A stretch of 64,000 bases of DNA. Source: Linum tenue (Eukaryota > Streptophyta > Magnoliopsida > Malpighiales > Linaceae). The stretch lies in contig CAMGYJ010000007.1 in the NCBI GenBank assembly GCA_946122785.1, forward strand, positions 40,201,587 to 40,265,586, given 5' to 3'. Of the stretch, positions 9,931 through 20,180 are shown one piece after another. Numbering within the stretch: position 1 is the stretch's first letter; each line of letters starts with the position of its first letter. A model generated the notes under the pieces. That model saw only the letters and a list, made by a program, of their open reading frames with translations, was not told where the DNA came from and searched no databases. The translations under genes and the position numbers were made by a program.

Positions 9931-12676
9931 GTTTGCTACTTCTTGTAACAGGCCTCTTCTGCAAAATCGATAACGACGATTTTAGACGTACAAAATTATT
10001 GGGTGCAACTGCATTGTGTAGACACGAACAATTATATCTTATTCTTACCCTAGGTTGCTCATAATCGTCGTCATCGTCATTTTCATCATCGTCATTTTCA
10101 TCATCGGATGGCCCAGACCCAGTACACGTTCTTGCATTATGCTTGGTAGAACCGCACTTACTGCAATGCTTTTGCCTTCTCTTCTGTACTGTTTCCGACT
10201 GATCTTGAGTGCTGGGAGGATCAACATCGGTGTCATCGCCACCGCCACCTTCTTCCGAAACACCATCATTCGGGGCATCACCGTTTGAGGTTGGCTTCAC
10301 ATAGCCAACAGGATGTGGGCATCGGGTCCTATAGTGGCCAAATTCACCGCAATTGCTACACTGTCGTGGTTCTCCTTTCTTCCTTTTAGATTTTTTAGCC
10401 CCCGAACCTTTAGCTTTGACTTGTAATGGATCCAACAAAATTTCATTCGCCTTCGGCCTATTAATGCCGGGTATGTCCACGTTGCCAGTGTCCACCATGT
10501 CCAACTTTTCACATAATGATTGAATTCCCTCACGAGCAATCTTGAAGCACTCACTAGATTTTGCCCCTTTTAACATTAGTTGTAAGCTGTGTTGTTGAAT
10601 AGTACCATACCTGATTGACACAAGATTTTATACAAAGTGAGTAAAATTAATGTTCACCTAGCTTCGAACCAATACTAAAAAAAAAAAATTAAAAGTGATA
10701 GTCATGGCAAACCTCAATGCGAAAAGTTGCGATTCATCTAGTCTGCCCGGTTCCTCCAAGCTCTCTAGTGTCTTCGGCTTCTTTGACCATCTTCGACGTA
10801 CTAGGCCTTCAGGAAGTTCCAGTATGCTCTCTTCTTTCAGTACAAAAATCATATGACGACATGGTATTCCCATATAATTGTAGTGATTACAACTACATTC
10901 CATTGCAAAGGGTTCAACTGCGTACGTGACTTGAAAAACCTTAGCCATGCCAGACACCTTGACCTTGTACACATGCTCAATTTCCGATCGCTCTGTCTCC
11001 AACCTTATGCAACATGCCGACTTTTCAACCTCGTCTCTGAATAAGAAGAATGCGTTCTTTGTGAAAACCGCCGCTCCACTCTTCTGAAGTGAGACTAAGA
11101 CATTGCTTGTGATGGTTCGTTCTCGATGAATGGATTCAAAATCAGCATGACGCTCATTCTCCCTCATATCCCTAGTCCAACGATCAAAGTGAATAAAGAA
11201 CTCAAGGAGATTTTTATCCTTCTCGATATAATTGGCAAGTTGAGAGTTCAGTCCTTCACATCTTGATGTTGTACTCAAGCCTGCAAAGAAGTTCGAACGC
11301 AAATATGCATACCCCCATTCATGTCTTTGGTCAAATAAATTGGAGACCCAATTGTTGTGCTGAAGGGAGCATTCCTCAACCACTGTTTTCCACTTTTCTT
11401 CGAATTCTGAAGGTTCCCAGTCAGCTGACACAAAATGCTTCCATTGGGGCAAAAAAGTAGGATGATTCTTCACATTTCTGGTTATAGTCTTGTCTATATG
11501 CCAGGAACATAGACGATGTGTTGCATCGGGAAATACTTTCTGAATAGCATTACGCATTGCTCTATCCCCATCTGTAATAACAGTCTTGGGATCTACACCG
11601 CCTAGCCTTCTCTTCAAAGCTCCCAACACCCAAATATAATTGTCCTCTCTCTCGTTAGCCAAGAAAGCACATGCAAATACGCAAGTTTGCGAATGGTGGT
11701 TGACACCTAAAAAAGTTCAAACAAAGTTAGATTATGCAAACTTCTAGGGTTATTTTAGCATGCTCGGGATAATTCTATGTGTCAAGGAAAAGTACCTGAA
11801 AAAATCACGAGAGGCATCTGGTAAATGTTCCTTTTGTAAGTAGCATCGAATGACAGTAATTCTCCAAAGCATGCATAATCAGCAACAGAAATACTATCGG
11901 CCCAGAAAATGTTAATAAGCCGGTCGTCGTCATCCTTCTTTAGTTCAATAACGAAATGCTCTCGCGCTGCATTTAGCTTGCAGGTAGGCTAGGGCTGTTG
12001 CGGCATCACCTTCACTGATTTGTTCTTTCCTCTCTTTGTCCACATAATTATATGCATCCTTCCTCGTGTACCCCAAATTGTCGTAGCCTCCTGCTTCTGA
12101 TACGGCCAGATTCACAATTTGAGAAGTTTTCATACCTGCAGCTCTTCTAAAATTTATCGCTGCTTTCACTGCATCACTCATACGACGTTTCCCTTTCATG
12201 TAGTGTCTATATTCTCTGGGGATCGTTTCATGTGTGTGTACATCATCAAACTGGTGCACATACCACTTCCCATCGACATTGTGTTGTTTAACACGCATCT
12301 TGGCTCTGCAGTTAAATCTGGTCTCCCCTCTTGCTTCTCTCTTTCGTTCTGTGCTCTTCACGCGCCTCTTTCCCTCGCCAGAGCATACATAGTCACGCCA
12401 TATCATAACTTTGTTCTTATCACGACCAATGTCTGATTTTCTGATGTCGAAGCCTTTGACTAACCCGTAGTCCATGTAGAAATCATAGGCTTCTTCTGTA
12501 TCATCGAACTTCATTTTTTTAATATCTTCAGGCTGTAGCAATATGAGATCGGCGACATTATCTTCCTGGGTGGTGTGACTGGTTCCGGCACCAGCGTTTT
12601 CTTGGACTCCCTCCGACGTCAATACTAGGACTCCCTCCGACGTCAATGGTGAGTCTGCCTCCGACGTCATTGTCAC
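9905..12676 (-). pseudogene. FAR1/MURA-type MULE transposase, three exons, one frameshift
   Basis: About 870 codons in total. Exon 1 (12676 to 11796) encodes an acidic N-terminus, then a FAR1-type WRKY-GCM1 DNA-binding domain (FDDTEEAYDFYMDYGLVKGF ... DDVHTHE), and the start of the transposase domain with catalytic Asp in LLSFDATYKRN. Introns at 11707-11795 and 10611-10712 have GT-AG ends and keep phase. Exon 2 has the second Asp (VITDGDRAMRNA), the Glu (TSRCEGLN) and a SWIM zinc finger (CSCNHYNYMGIPCRH). Exon 3 (10610-9905) has two CCHC-like knuckles (CSNCGEFGHYRTRC, CSKCGSTKHNARTC) and an Asp-rich linker. It would cut and join the element ends in the nucleus. A missing base near 11978 (after LAYLQAK) breaks the frame; otherwise all key residues are present, so decay is recent. 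It could be a domesticated FRS gene, but the flanking TIRs favour a transposon. Confidence 0.85.
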
Positions 12677-13231
12677 GGCTGGAAATTTTGGGGAACCAAG
12701 GACGTAGATTACAAAACCCTACTGGGAATGATGGCCGAATTAATGATTCAATGGGCCACTTAATAATTATCCCCATTAATAACACGATTTGTGATATCTT
12801 ATATTTTTGGTAGGAACGAGTTGAACTTTCTTCTTTATCTTAGTGATTTCTTTACCATTTTCACAAATAACGAAAATATTTAAAATGAAAAACCTTTCGT
12901 AGTAAAGCCAAACGCCAGCTGACTCTAGGTGTCCTCAAGTTGTATGGGGAAGGATCAAATATTAATATGAGCGAATATTTACTAATAGCACTCAATTCTT
13001 TATTCAATCGAAAAAGTATCTTTTTACTTTTAGGTTTAATAACTACCCATGTTTATCCCAAGTTCATTTACCTTAGACTAAACCCTAACTATTTTTCCGC
13101 GGGAAAAATATGGCGCCAAAATTTATCCTAACCTTGTATATATAATTAACCTTCATCGGTAGAGCAGTGGTTCCATATCCTTCTTTGCCGCGATTTTGAG
13201 TACAGAGTAAAGCTTAGATCAGAGGCACAAC
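12677..13231. promoter_or_regulatory. Divergent intergenic region between transposase and Ulp1-like gene
   Basis: The 555 bp separate the transposase Met (12676, reverse) from the first Met of the Ulp1-like gene (13232, forward), so both promoters must lie here unless transcription starts elsewhere. AT-rich, with TATATATAA at about 13136-13144, roughly 90 bp before the forward ATG, as a possible TATA element. Nothing else is identifiable. Confidence 0.45.
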
Positions 13232-15146
13232 ATGGAAAATAGGAGACTTACTCGCTCTTCGTCCAAGCTTGTGGTATGTATAATAGCTCTTTTTACCATT
13301 GAAATTCATTCTAGTTAATTTATTAATCGCAGGTTCACTGTCATTGTAGGAGACAGCCGAATTTTGACTCCAACAAAGAAACCAAGGATACCCAAAGGTG
13401 TCAGCACTCCACCCACTCCTGCTTCAGTCATCGTTTTTATTTCGGACGATGAATCTGACTCTGAGGTCACACCAAAGAAGCCAAATGGAAAAAGTATTTG
13501 TCTACCTTCGGTTGACAAGGTAATAAAGGTGTCATGTTTGCCATTGAAGTGTTCATTGCCGTTATTCCGTCATAACGAATGCATTTCAACTCGTGTTTAT
13601 TTGTGGCCCCTATTCCAGGTTGTTTTGAAGTTTAAGCTACCTACCGCTATGGAATACGATGATGAGCAAATCCAGCTTGCTCACTATATATTCTTAGCCC
13701 ATCTGCCACCTGACGAAGTATTGGTCAAAACCTCCAACAACTCCTGTACGAGGAAGTCATTGTGGTCCTTAAGCCCTCGCTCGTTCGTAGATGCTGATGT
13801 AATCAACGGAACTCCAAAATTTTGTTTTGTTTGTCCACTATCAATGCTTTCTACGTAGAATTATTTTATAACAACTCGATAGTATCATGAAGTGTTTTTT
13901 GTCCATGTTATATTAGGTTATAACAGCGATGGCCTGCCACTTGACTCTAGAAGAGTTGTGGACAAATTCCAAGGACGGAAAAGGAGTGTGCTATCTGCCT
14001 GCTGAACTACAGGTTGTGGTCCGATTATACTTAATGACAATTTCCTCTCACCAAAAAAATTACAACACATGTTTTTTTAATGTGAATCATATTGTGTTGA
14101 CAAATTTCAATTGTGCAACTACCACATGGGCAGGAACTAGTGATTTCATGTGGAATAACACCCAAGATGGCATTAGGAACCTATACCAATCAAAATTCCT
14201 TAGTCGAACCAATATGGTGAACAAGGTAAACTGTTCGTCTTATAAGTATTACATGGTTTGCAGTTTATTTTTTTTAATACGTGTTGACATTTCCGCATAT
14301 GTAGGTGTGTGTTCCGATGAGAGATAATGCCCATTGGTACTTGGCTGTCATCAAGTTGGACAAGGAAGAAGTCCATATCTTGGATCCACAACCAAATGAA
14401 GTCCGCAATTCCTTTCGACTACAATCTGTTCAAACAATGGTAAATTTGTGACATTGTGCCGTTATAACGCAAAAAATGTAAATAACTCTTTCTAAGTTAC
14501 AAACGTTTCTTAATTTGTACAGATGAGCTTTATGCAAGCCTTCTGGAAGATTCTCTGTCGTGAACAAGGATTGTCGCCACCAAGGATTGCGGAGTTTGCG
14601 TACCCAACTCCTTCAAAGGATCAAGAACAACTTAATCGGTAAGTATGCCCATTTTTTGTGATATTAAACGACGTCTTATCAACTTGGTTCTTATCACGCA
14701 ATGCTTTTATTTTATGTAGGTCTGACAGTGGAGTCTGGGTGTGGCATGTGGATGTTTGGCGCAAGCTGGGACTCCTCTTATATTGGGTAAAGACAATTCT
14801 AATTCGCAAAATTAGAAAACCACAATTCATTGTTATTTTTGAATCATGCGGTAAGCACCATGTTTGTTGATGTTGATAGCCATGCACTCAAGTGAGGAGG
14901 ATGCAGATTGCTTTGTACCTTGTTCGAGAGCCCATGAACTACATAAGGCATATGGTGCTCACGGAAGCAAGAAGAGTTGCACCTCAAGTTGAAGCTGCAG
15001 TGGAAGAGTACAAGACAACCCATGAAAAGAGGAAGAAGGAAAGAGAAGAGCACAAGGAAACCCAGTCAACGAGCCCAAAACAACCTGATTTTCGTTTTAG
15101 TTTTCAAGATGATGGACAACAGTTATGTTTTTCTTTCTCAGGATGA
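13232..15146 (+). pseudogene. Ulp1/C48-like cysteine protease gene carried by the MULE, catalytic Cys replaced by Ser
   Basis: Exons read: 13232-13273 (doubtful), 13350-13519 (acidic Ser/Pro linker ISDDESDSE), 13620-13798, 13917-14012, about 14135-14225, 14305-14439, 14523-14638, 14720-14786 and 14907-15146. Most junctions are GT-AG and in phase. The C48 landmarks are SLSPRSFVDADVI (the usual L-P-x-x-W-L/D-D-x-x-I entry motif), catalytic His in DNAHWYLAVI (14332), Asp in VHILDPQ (14383), and the D-C-G-V box, here DSGVWVW with AGT at 14727 instead of a Cys codon. Family members remove SUMO or related tags in the nucleus; MULE-borne copies have no proven role. Two joins (exons 1-2, and into about 14135) are out of phase by one, so decay is likely. 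The Lys/Glu-rich tail is a possible coiled coil. Confidence 0.75.
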
Positions 15147-15410
15147 TGGACAACCGTTTTTATTTGGTTCGGTGAATGCTTATTATTTTTGGTTTTTATA
15201 TTTGGTTTTTGGTTTGGTGAATGCTTTTTATATTTGGTTTTTGGTTTGGTTTGGTGAATGGTTTTAATATTTGGTTTTTGGTTTGGTTTTTTGGTTTGGT
15301 GAATGCTTTGTTTATTTGGTTTTTGGTATTGTGAATGCTTGCTATATTTGGTTTTTGGTATGGTGAATGTTTTCTATATTTGGTTTGGTTTGGTTTGTTT
15401 TTTCGTGGAA
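15147..15410 (+). repeat. Degenerate minisatellite (TTTGGTTTTTGGTTTGGTGAATGCTT)n
   Basis: About eight imperfect units of 25-35 bp built from ATATTTGGTTTTTGGTTTGGTGAATGC begin directly after the Ulp1-like stop region. The strand bias (T/G on plus) is complete. Low-complexity ORFs on both strands here are by-products. Confidence 0.8.
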
Positions 15411-16525
15411 ATGGCAAAGGGACTTCACCAAAATCCCAGCTTCCAACTTGTGAGTGAGGTTGCGTCTGTTCAAGGCTTCAAGCAATTGTATCTTGTAGAG
15501 AGGTTTAATTGGGATCATGTATAGTTAAACTGATTGGCTCCCAATCATATAATTAAATTTGCATTCATGTATAGGTAACCCAAAAGGTAAAACTGATTGG
15601 CTCCCAATCGTATAATTAAATAATGACCAACTCTTGAACAGATTGAAGCTACAAAGTAGGAGCCACTAACCCACTAACTAAAACTAATGACGTTACTAAC
15701 TAATAATAATAATAAAGTTAATTATTTACAGAAATTGAATTTATGCACAGCCCTTATCATTCCATTCCTTGAATTTCCACCAACGATGTTTTCACTCCCC
15801 TTTTAGTCAGAGAATTCATTGTAGTAATAAATACAATAAAAAGGCATACATAATTAATGGATTCTTTATTGTGTATAATTAAAAGGATATTTTACTATAA
15901 ACGAAGCATCATAGATCCACAGGGGGATAAAAGAAGCATGAGTCTTGATGAAAAAGGGGGAAAAAATCACCATAGATAAAAAATCATTATAATCAATCTA
16001 ATTGGAACTGCTTAGAACAAAAGCGGATTAAAATCTCCCCCAATGAAATTCATTTGCAATTTCATAGGTAGTCCCTACTTCCACTTCTATAATTTTGAGA
16101 AAACATTGCAATTTCATCAATAGTCCCCACTCGTGGGCCAATTTCAATTGCAACCAAATTTGCACCCTTGCAATAGCTTCTCACATCATAGCAAGTGTAG
16201 GATGCAATTGCACCTCCTTGCTTAGGGATGACCATTACTGCATCTCGTCACCTGTCTTAGGCAAAATTCACATGGCAAATTCACAAAAGACTGCATGCAT
16301 AGAAAAATATTTGTCTGGATAATTAAAAAAAATGGGAGACTTTCCTAGTCAGATGATGTACTGGCTCCCCTCAGTACCTGACAGTTTTGAGTGCTGGAGA
16401 AAAAGACTGAAAAAAAAACAACGAAGCCTTACAGTAAACTTCTTAACAAAACACATCCAATGCTGGCCCCTTCACTGCTCCACCCCGCCCTGCACTGCTC
16501 CACCCCGCCCTGCATCAATCGACTC
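15411..16525. other. MULE interior, non-coding
   Basis: No gene seen. A unit AACTGATTGGCTCCCAATC(A/G) with TATAATTAAAT occurs at 15527-15557 and 15591-15621, the core itself being an imperfect palindrome (GATTGGCTCCCAATC). From 16038 to 16290 CAATTTCAT/GCAATTGCA motifs recall the MITEs at 7.8-8.4 kb. CACTGCTCCACCCCGCCCTG is tandemly doubled at about 16471-16511. Confidence 0.5.
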
Positions 16526-17377
16526 TCATGTAAGCCGAGGACGTTTGCTTGAGGATGCCTCAGGGGTCTCTTCATGCTCCGTATGCCGAAGGTCATAAAA
16601 AGTATTGGTCACTTCGACGATACGGTAGACTGGCAAATAGGCGGAATGGTCCTCCCTAGCATAAACCCCCATATCCATCCCAACCCTTCCAAGAAAGGTG
16701 GTCAAGAAGGTGGCATATGGAAAGGCAGTGTACCAGTTTTCCCCTCTAGAAGCAGCCTCAACCATGTTCACGCACATGAGAGATGCGAGGTTAAGAGGAA
16801 CACCTCTTTGAGCTTGCACAAGGATAAACAGGTCAAGTCTACGAATTATCGAATGACCACTGTACCTTGGCATGAAGCAGTTGACGATCATCCAATGGAG
16901 GAATCGAAGAGGATCTGGGAGGAAAGAAGCCTGGATGCGCCCATTCGTCAATTTCCCCAGTTCAACTTCAAAATCAAAATCGTACAGCCGCCGAAGATCG
17001 CTTCTGCTATTAATGTGGTGTCCTGCGGCGGGGAGATCGAGGATCTCAGCAAACTGATCAGGCTGGAAGCAGGCTCTATAACCCAGGAAGACCGACACGA
17101 GATGAGAATCGGAGGGACCAGACAGCTCTAAATTGTGGTAGAACTTCCTCACCACATGCGGGCAGTAACTGGTGCTTCCTCGACTCCGGAGATCGAAGAA
17201 ATTTTCCCAGCCAAGATTTTTAATTAACTGCTTCACTTCTTGAGGGAAAGGGGACGGGTGGATGAACTCGTACTCGGCCACAATAGATGTCTTGCTCGTG
17301 AATGAAAGATAGTCCGCGAGACTTGTGGTGGATCGGCAGTCGTCGTTTGATAGAGTTAGAATGCCCATGTTTGCCAT
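16526..17377 (-). CDS. 283-aa ORF, putative plant transposon-protein domain (PF20167-like), inside the MULE
   Basis: Intact single-exon frame starting MANMGILTLSND. The architecture resembles the 'putative plant transposon protein' family: a helix with LGWENFF (about 55), VVRKFYHNLEL (about 75), FQPDQFAEILDLPAAG (about 105), and a second half with LPDPLRFLHWMIVNCFMPR and RLDLFILVQAQRGV. The same landmarks in the same order occur in the ORF at 57562-58689 (see findings). It ends with a basic KRPR, possibly nuclear. The Met lies 300 bp inside the right TIR and is read inward from it, as Mutator genes driven by TIR promoters are. Biochemical function is unknown. It may be an element-encoded accessory protein or a captured retroelement ORF. 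Confidence 0.65.
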   Translation of the reverse strand: MANMGILTLSNDDCRSTTSLADYLSFTSKTSIVAEYEFIHPSPFPQEVKQLIKNLGWENFFDLRSRGSTSYCPHVVRKFYHNLELSGPSDSHLVSVFLGYRACFQPDQFAEILDLPAAGHHINSRSDLRRLYDFDFEVELGKLTNGRIQASFLPDPLRFLHWMIVNCFMPRYSGHSIIRRLDLFILVQAQRGVPLNLASLMCVNMVEAASRGENWYTAFPYATFLTTFLGRVGMDMGVYAREDHSAYLPVYRIVEVTNTFYDLRHTEHEETPEASSSKRPRLT

Positions 17378-17676
17378 GGAGTCAGAGGAAGAAGGAACAA
17401 GGGAAGGTGAAGATGGAGGAAAGAGGGATTGTAGGGAAAGAGAGATTGTAGGTGTAAGAAAAAGTGATCGTGGGGGTTGAGTGTGGAGACCTGTGATGGA
17501 GACGGTTGAGTCTGGAATGTCAAGAGTTAGAAGATTTGGGAAGATATGTAGTAATGATGATCTTAACTCGTGTAGGTTAAACTAGGGTAACTAAAGCTAG
17601 TTAAACTAGGGTTGGCGCTGATACCGCAGGAGAAAACTAATGGGCTCGCACGTTCCAGGCCCACTTTTGAATATTG

Positions 17677-18473
17677 CATGGGTCATGTACAAGCCCACGT
17701 TTGAATGTTATTTAAAAGCCTACAAAAATCAATGATCAGACCCAGTCCAACTAGAATTAGTCATAAACGCACCGTTAATACATAAACACAAACTAAGGAG
17801 ACCTCTCTATCCGATTCGAATCGAATTATGTGTTCTTCATCTTCTTCCTCAATCCTCTGGGCGAGACGAACACTACATATCAGGAAAACTAAATTTCACC
17901 GAGTGATAGAAGTTTCGAGAAAATCACAATAACGCTAAGACAATATGACAAAGCACTAGGAACATGAACCCTAGGGTTAGCAAACCTCTTTCAAGGGTTC
18001 TTTTTCAAATGAAAAGTTCGATGAACACAATAATAGACATGGTCGCCGTAATCGTGTTAGAAAGAGATAGGCGAGGGGAAATACAATGGCGAAGAAGAAA
18101 CAAGACAAATTTTTTTTGGGAAATTCAATTTACGTCGAATGTGGATGGGGAGCTTCTCTTGGAACTGTGAAGGGGCGTCCCTCCAAGACGAGAGAGGGAT
18201 CGTGTAATTGGTTAGGGAGACTGGAAATTGGTTTGGGCGACAGTGGGTCTACCCAATTGGGTTTGAGTCTTAATCCATTTAATTTAATCGGGGCAGTTAG
18301 TTGGACTAGGATGAAAACAAACTTAACGTGGAGGAGGCTTTTTGTAATTTGTTTAGTTATTTAGTGGCGCAGTTAGGTTTGACAAACGTGAGCCGTGGAG
18401 ATTGATAACGAACGGTTAAGATCGGCCAAGGTACCCGTACCCGGCTTTTGCCCTGGGCACCGTAGAAGTCACC
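17677..18473 (-). repeat. MULE right terminal inverted repeat (~0.8 kb)
   Basis: Inverted partner of 3358-4276, with outer end GGTGACTTCTACGGTGCC read on the reverse strand. It differs from the left TIR mainly by indels in the outer half (about 18180-18420). Sequence divergence between the arms is too large for a recent insertion with identical TIRs. Confidence 0.8.
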
Positions 18474-18482
18474 ATATATATG
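18474..18482. repeat. 9-bp TSD of the 15-kb MULE, right copy
   Basis: ATATATATG, identical to 3349-3357, directly follows the outer end of the right TIR. Confidence 0.7.
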
Positions 18483-19735
18483 AGTGAGTTTACTTCATAG
18501 CATATTAGTATAAGCTATACATATTGGTATATTTCCTTAACTAAGTCTTCTCTGTAATAGCATATTCCCTAGGAATGAAAGCGTATTCCACAATAGAATC
18601 AGTCGAATCACTTTTAAGAGGCCTTTGCTAGAGGGAGTAGTTCTCTTTCTACTTGGAATATCGGAGGTGCGCTTTTTGCCCTAGAACAGAGCTGTTTTTT
18701 TTTTAACTCCTGATGGCGAATGAGAAGATGGTCTCCTCTTCAAAAGCCTTACAGTTCGCTGAGGGAAGAAAGAGAATCTATTCCTTCCCCCGTCACCGCG
18801 GGGAAAGGAGGAATAGGCAGACGTCGGTTCGAAAAGCCAAGGAAAAACAATCAACGCTTGCTTTTGACACTCAAGGGACCCCCGTCCTGCCAAACATCGA
18901 TGCAAAGGTTAGGATCCAGCTGCTCTTCAAGCTATGGTGGGCGAGTTCTTCCTATCCCTGCATACGGATGATGATGTCCCTCTGGTTACGGTTCTGCATG
19001 CTTTCCCGCAACTTCCACAACAAAAATGGTTGGCAGTGGGCAAAACACTTTTTTTAATTGCACGATATAGCCATAAAATCCAGACCTTTTCCCGCTTCCA
19101 CCCCCCTATCGGATCTTTTCGTTGAAGAGGACTTACGCTTCAATCAAGTAAGGAAGAGCGAAATTCACTCATAAAACAGAACAGACAACTAAGAACCCAT
19201 TTTTGAAGCTTTAAACCACTGCAACCAGCCTCTATACCCTTAAATAGATCCTCTGGACACCGAAGTTGCAGTTCCCCGAGGGTAAGTAGGCTGCTTGCAA
19301 TTTGTACCCCTTACCAGGGACCTGGGGAGGCGCATTCATGGTGAAGATCCCAACTTGATCTACTCGGTCAAGTCTGATTAAAGCACTCCAACCAACCCAA
19401 AAAAAGAAGCAACAGGTATATTGGAATGAAATCGTCATCTAATTCAACTTCTTAGGTTTGGGGTCGGTCGGGATCCAATTCTCTTATAGAAGAAATGGAT
19501 TGATATGGATTTTTCCCAGCCGCATTGTCATCATCTCACTTCCTCTTCATGACACACTAAAATTCACTTTGTACCACATCGATTAAATACAAGGGATTAA
19601 ATGGCTTTATAAGGTCAACTTAATTATACCAATTAAATCAATTAAGATGAGCCAAGTGGGTTGGGTTTTTGTACCCATATTCTCATGGCATCATGCGCCA
19701 CTCTAGCTATCATTCCAAAATTTGGCTAAGTATTG
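18483..19735. other. Intergenic, no gene recognised
   Basis: Holds only short frames (for instance 18713-19057, 114 codons) without a recognisable domain. The composition is less AT-rich at 18.65-19.45 kb than around it, as in a decayed LTR retroelement, but I find no PBS, polypurine tract or paired LTR. Left unassigned. Confidence 0.5.
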
Positions 19736-20180
19736 GAGTCACTCCCAGGACGTGTCGCGGGGGATGGCCACCATACCCCACACCCCCCCCCAATGACGTG
19801 CCGGGGGGGGGGGGGGGGTTGGGGGCATCATACTGCCACCCCCAGGACGTGGTGAGGGGGGAGTTCACCATAACGCCATCCCCATGACGTGCCGAGGGGG
19901 GTGGCCACCATACTGCCACCCCCAGGACGTGGCGAGGGGGGAGTTCACCATAACGCCATCCCCATGACGTGCCGAGGGGGGTGGCCACCATACTGTCACC
20001 CCCATGATGTGTCGGGGGGCATCATACTGCTACCGCCATGAAGTGGTGAAGGGGGTGGCCACCATACCACCACCCCATGACGTAGTGATGGGGTTGATCG
20101 ACATACTGCCACCCCCATGATGTGCCGGGGGCTCATACTAGCTACTGCCACCCCCATGATGTGGTGGTGGGGTTGATTGA
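19736..20180 (+). repeat. GC-rich minisatellite, ~40-bp subunits
   Basis: Units built on CCCCCATGACGTGCCGAGG, GGGGTGGCCACCATACTGCCA alternate with a GGGGGGAGTTCACCATAACGCCA variant, giving an ~80-bp higher-order unit best seen at 19840-19990. It degenerates towards 20400. A pure G tract (about 19803-19818) interrupts it. It carries many CG dinucleotides and CCACC/GGTGG inverted motifs. ORFs in it are repeat artefacts. Confidence 0.8.

Larger units (their letters stand above)
3358..18473. mobile_element. Large Mutator-like element (TIR-MULE) with transposase, Ulp1-like gene and an extra ORF
   Basis: Long inverted repeats of about 0.8-0.9 kb (3358-4276 and 17677-18473) share the outer sequence TTCTACGGTGCCCAGGGC and are bordered by a 9-bp repeat. 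Between them are a FAR1/MURA-type transposase (9905-12676, reverse), a multi-exon Ulp1/C48 protease-like gene (13232-15146, forward) and a 283-codon ORF (16526-17377, reverse). Mutator elements transpose by cut-and-paste; plant members carrying Ulp1-like genes are known (the KAONASHI type in Arabidopsis). At 15.1 kb this one is unusually big, partly through internal duplication (5785-7665 and 8452-9930) and inserted MITEs. The transposase is frameshifted, so the copy is probably not autonomous. An alternative is that the two TIRs belong to separate, oppositely oriented copies; the matching TSD argues against this. Confidence 0.8.

Noticed and set aside
10045..10288. Met/Thr-rich and Ile/Val-rich ORFs on both strands
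   Set aside because: Shadows of the Asp-rich linker (GAT/GAC repeats) in exon 3 of the transposase.
13350..14225. Reading the Ulp1-like gene as fully intact
   Set aside because: Two exon junctions do not keep phase with any GT-AG pair I could find, and the catalytic Cys is absent.
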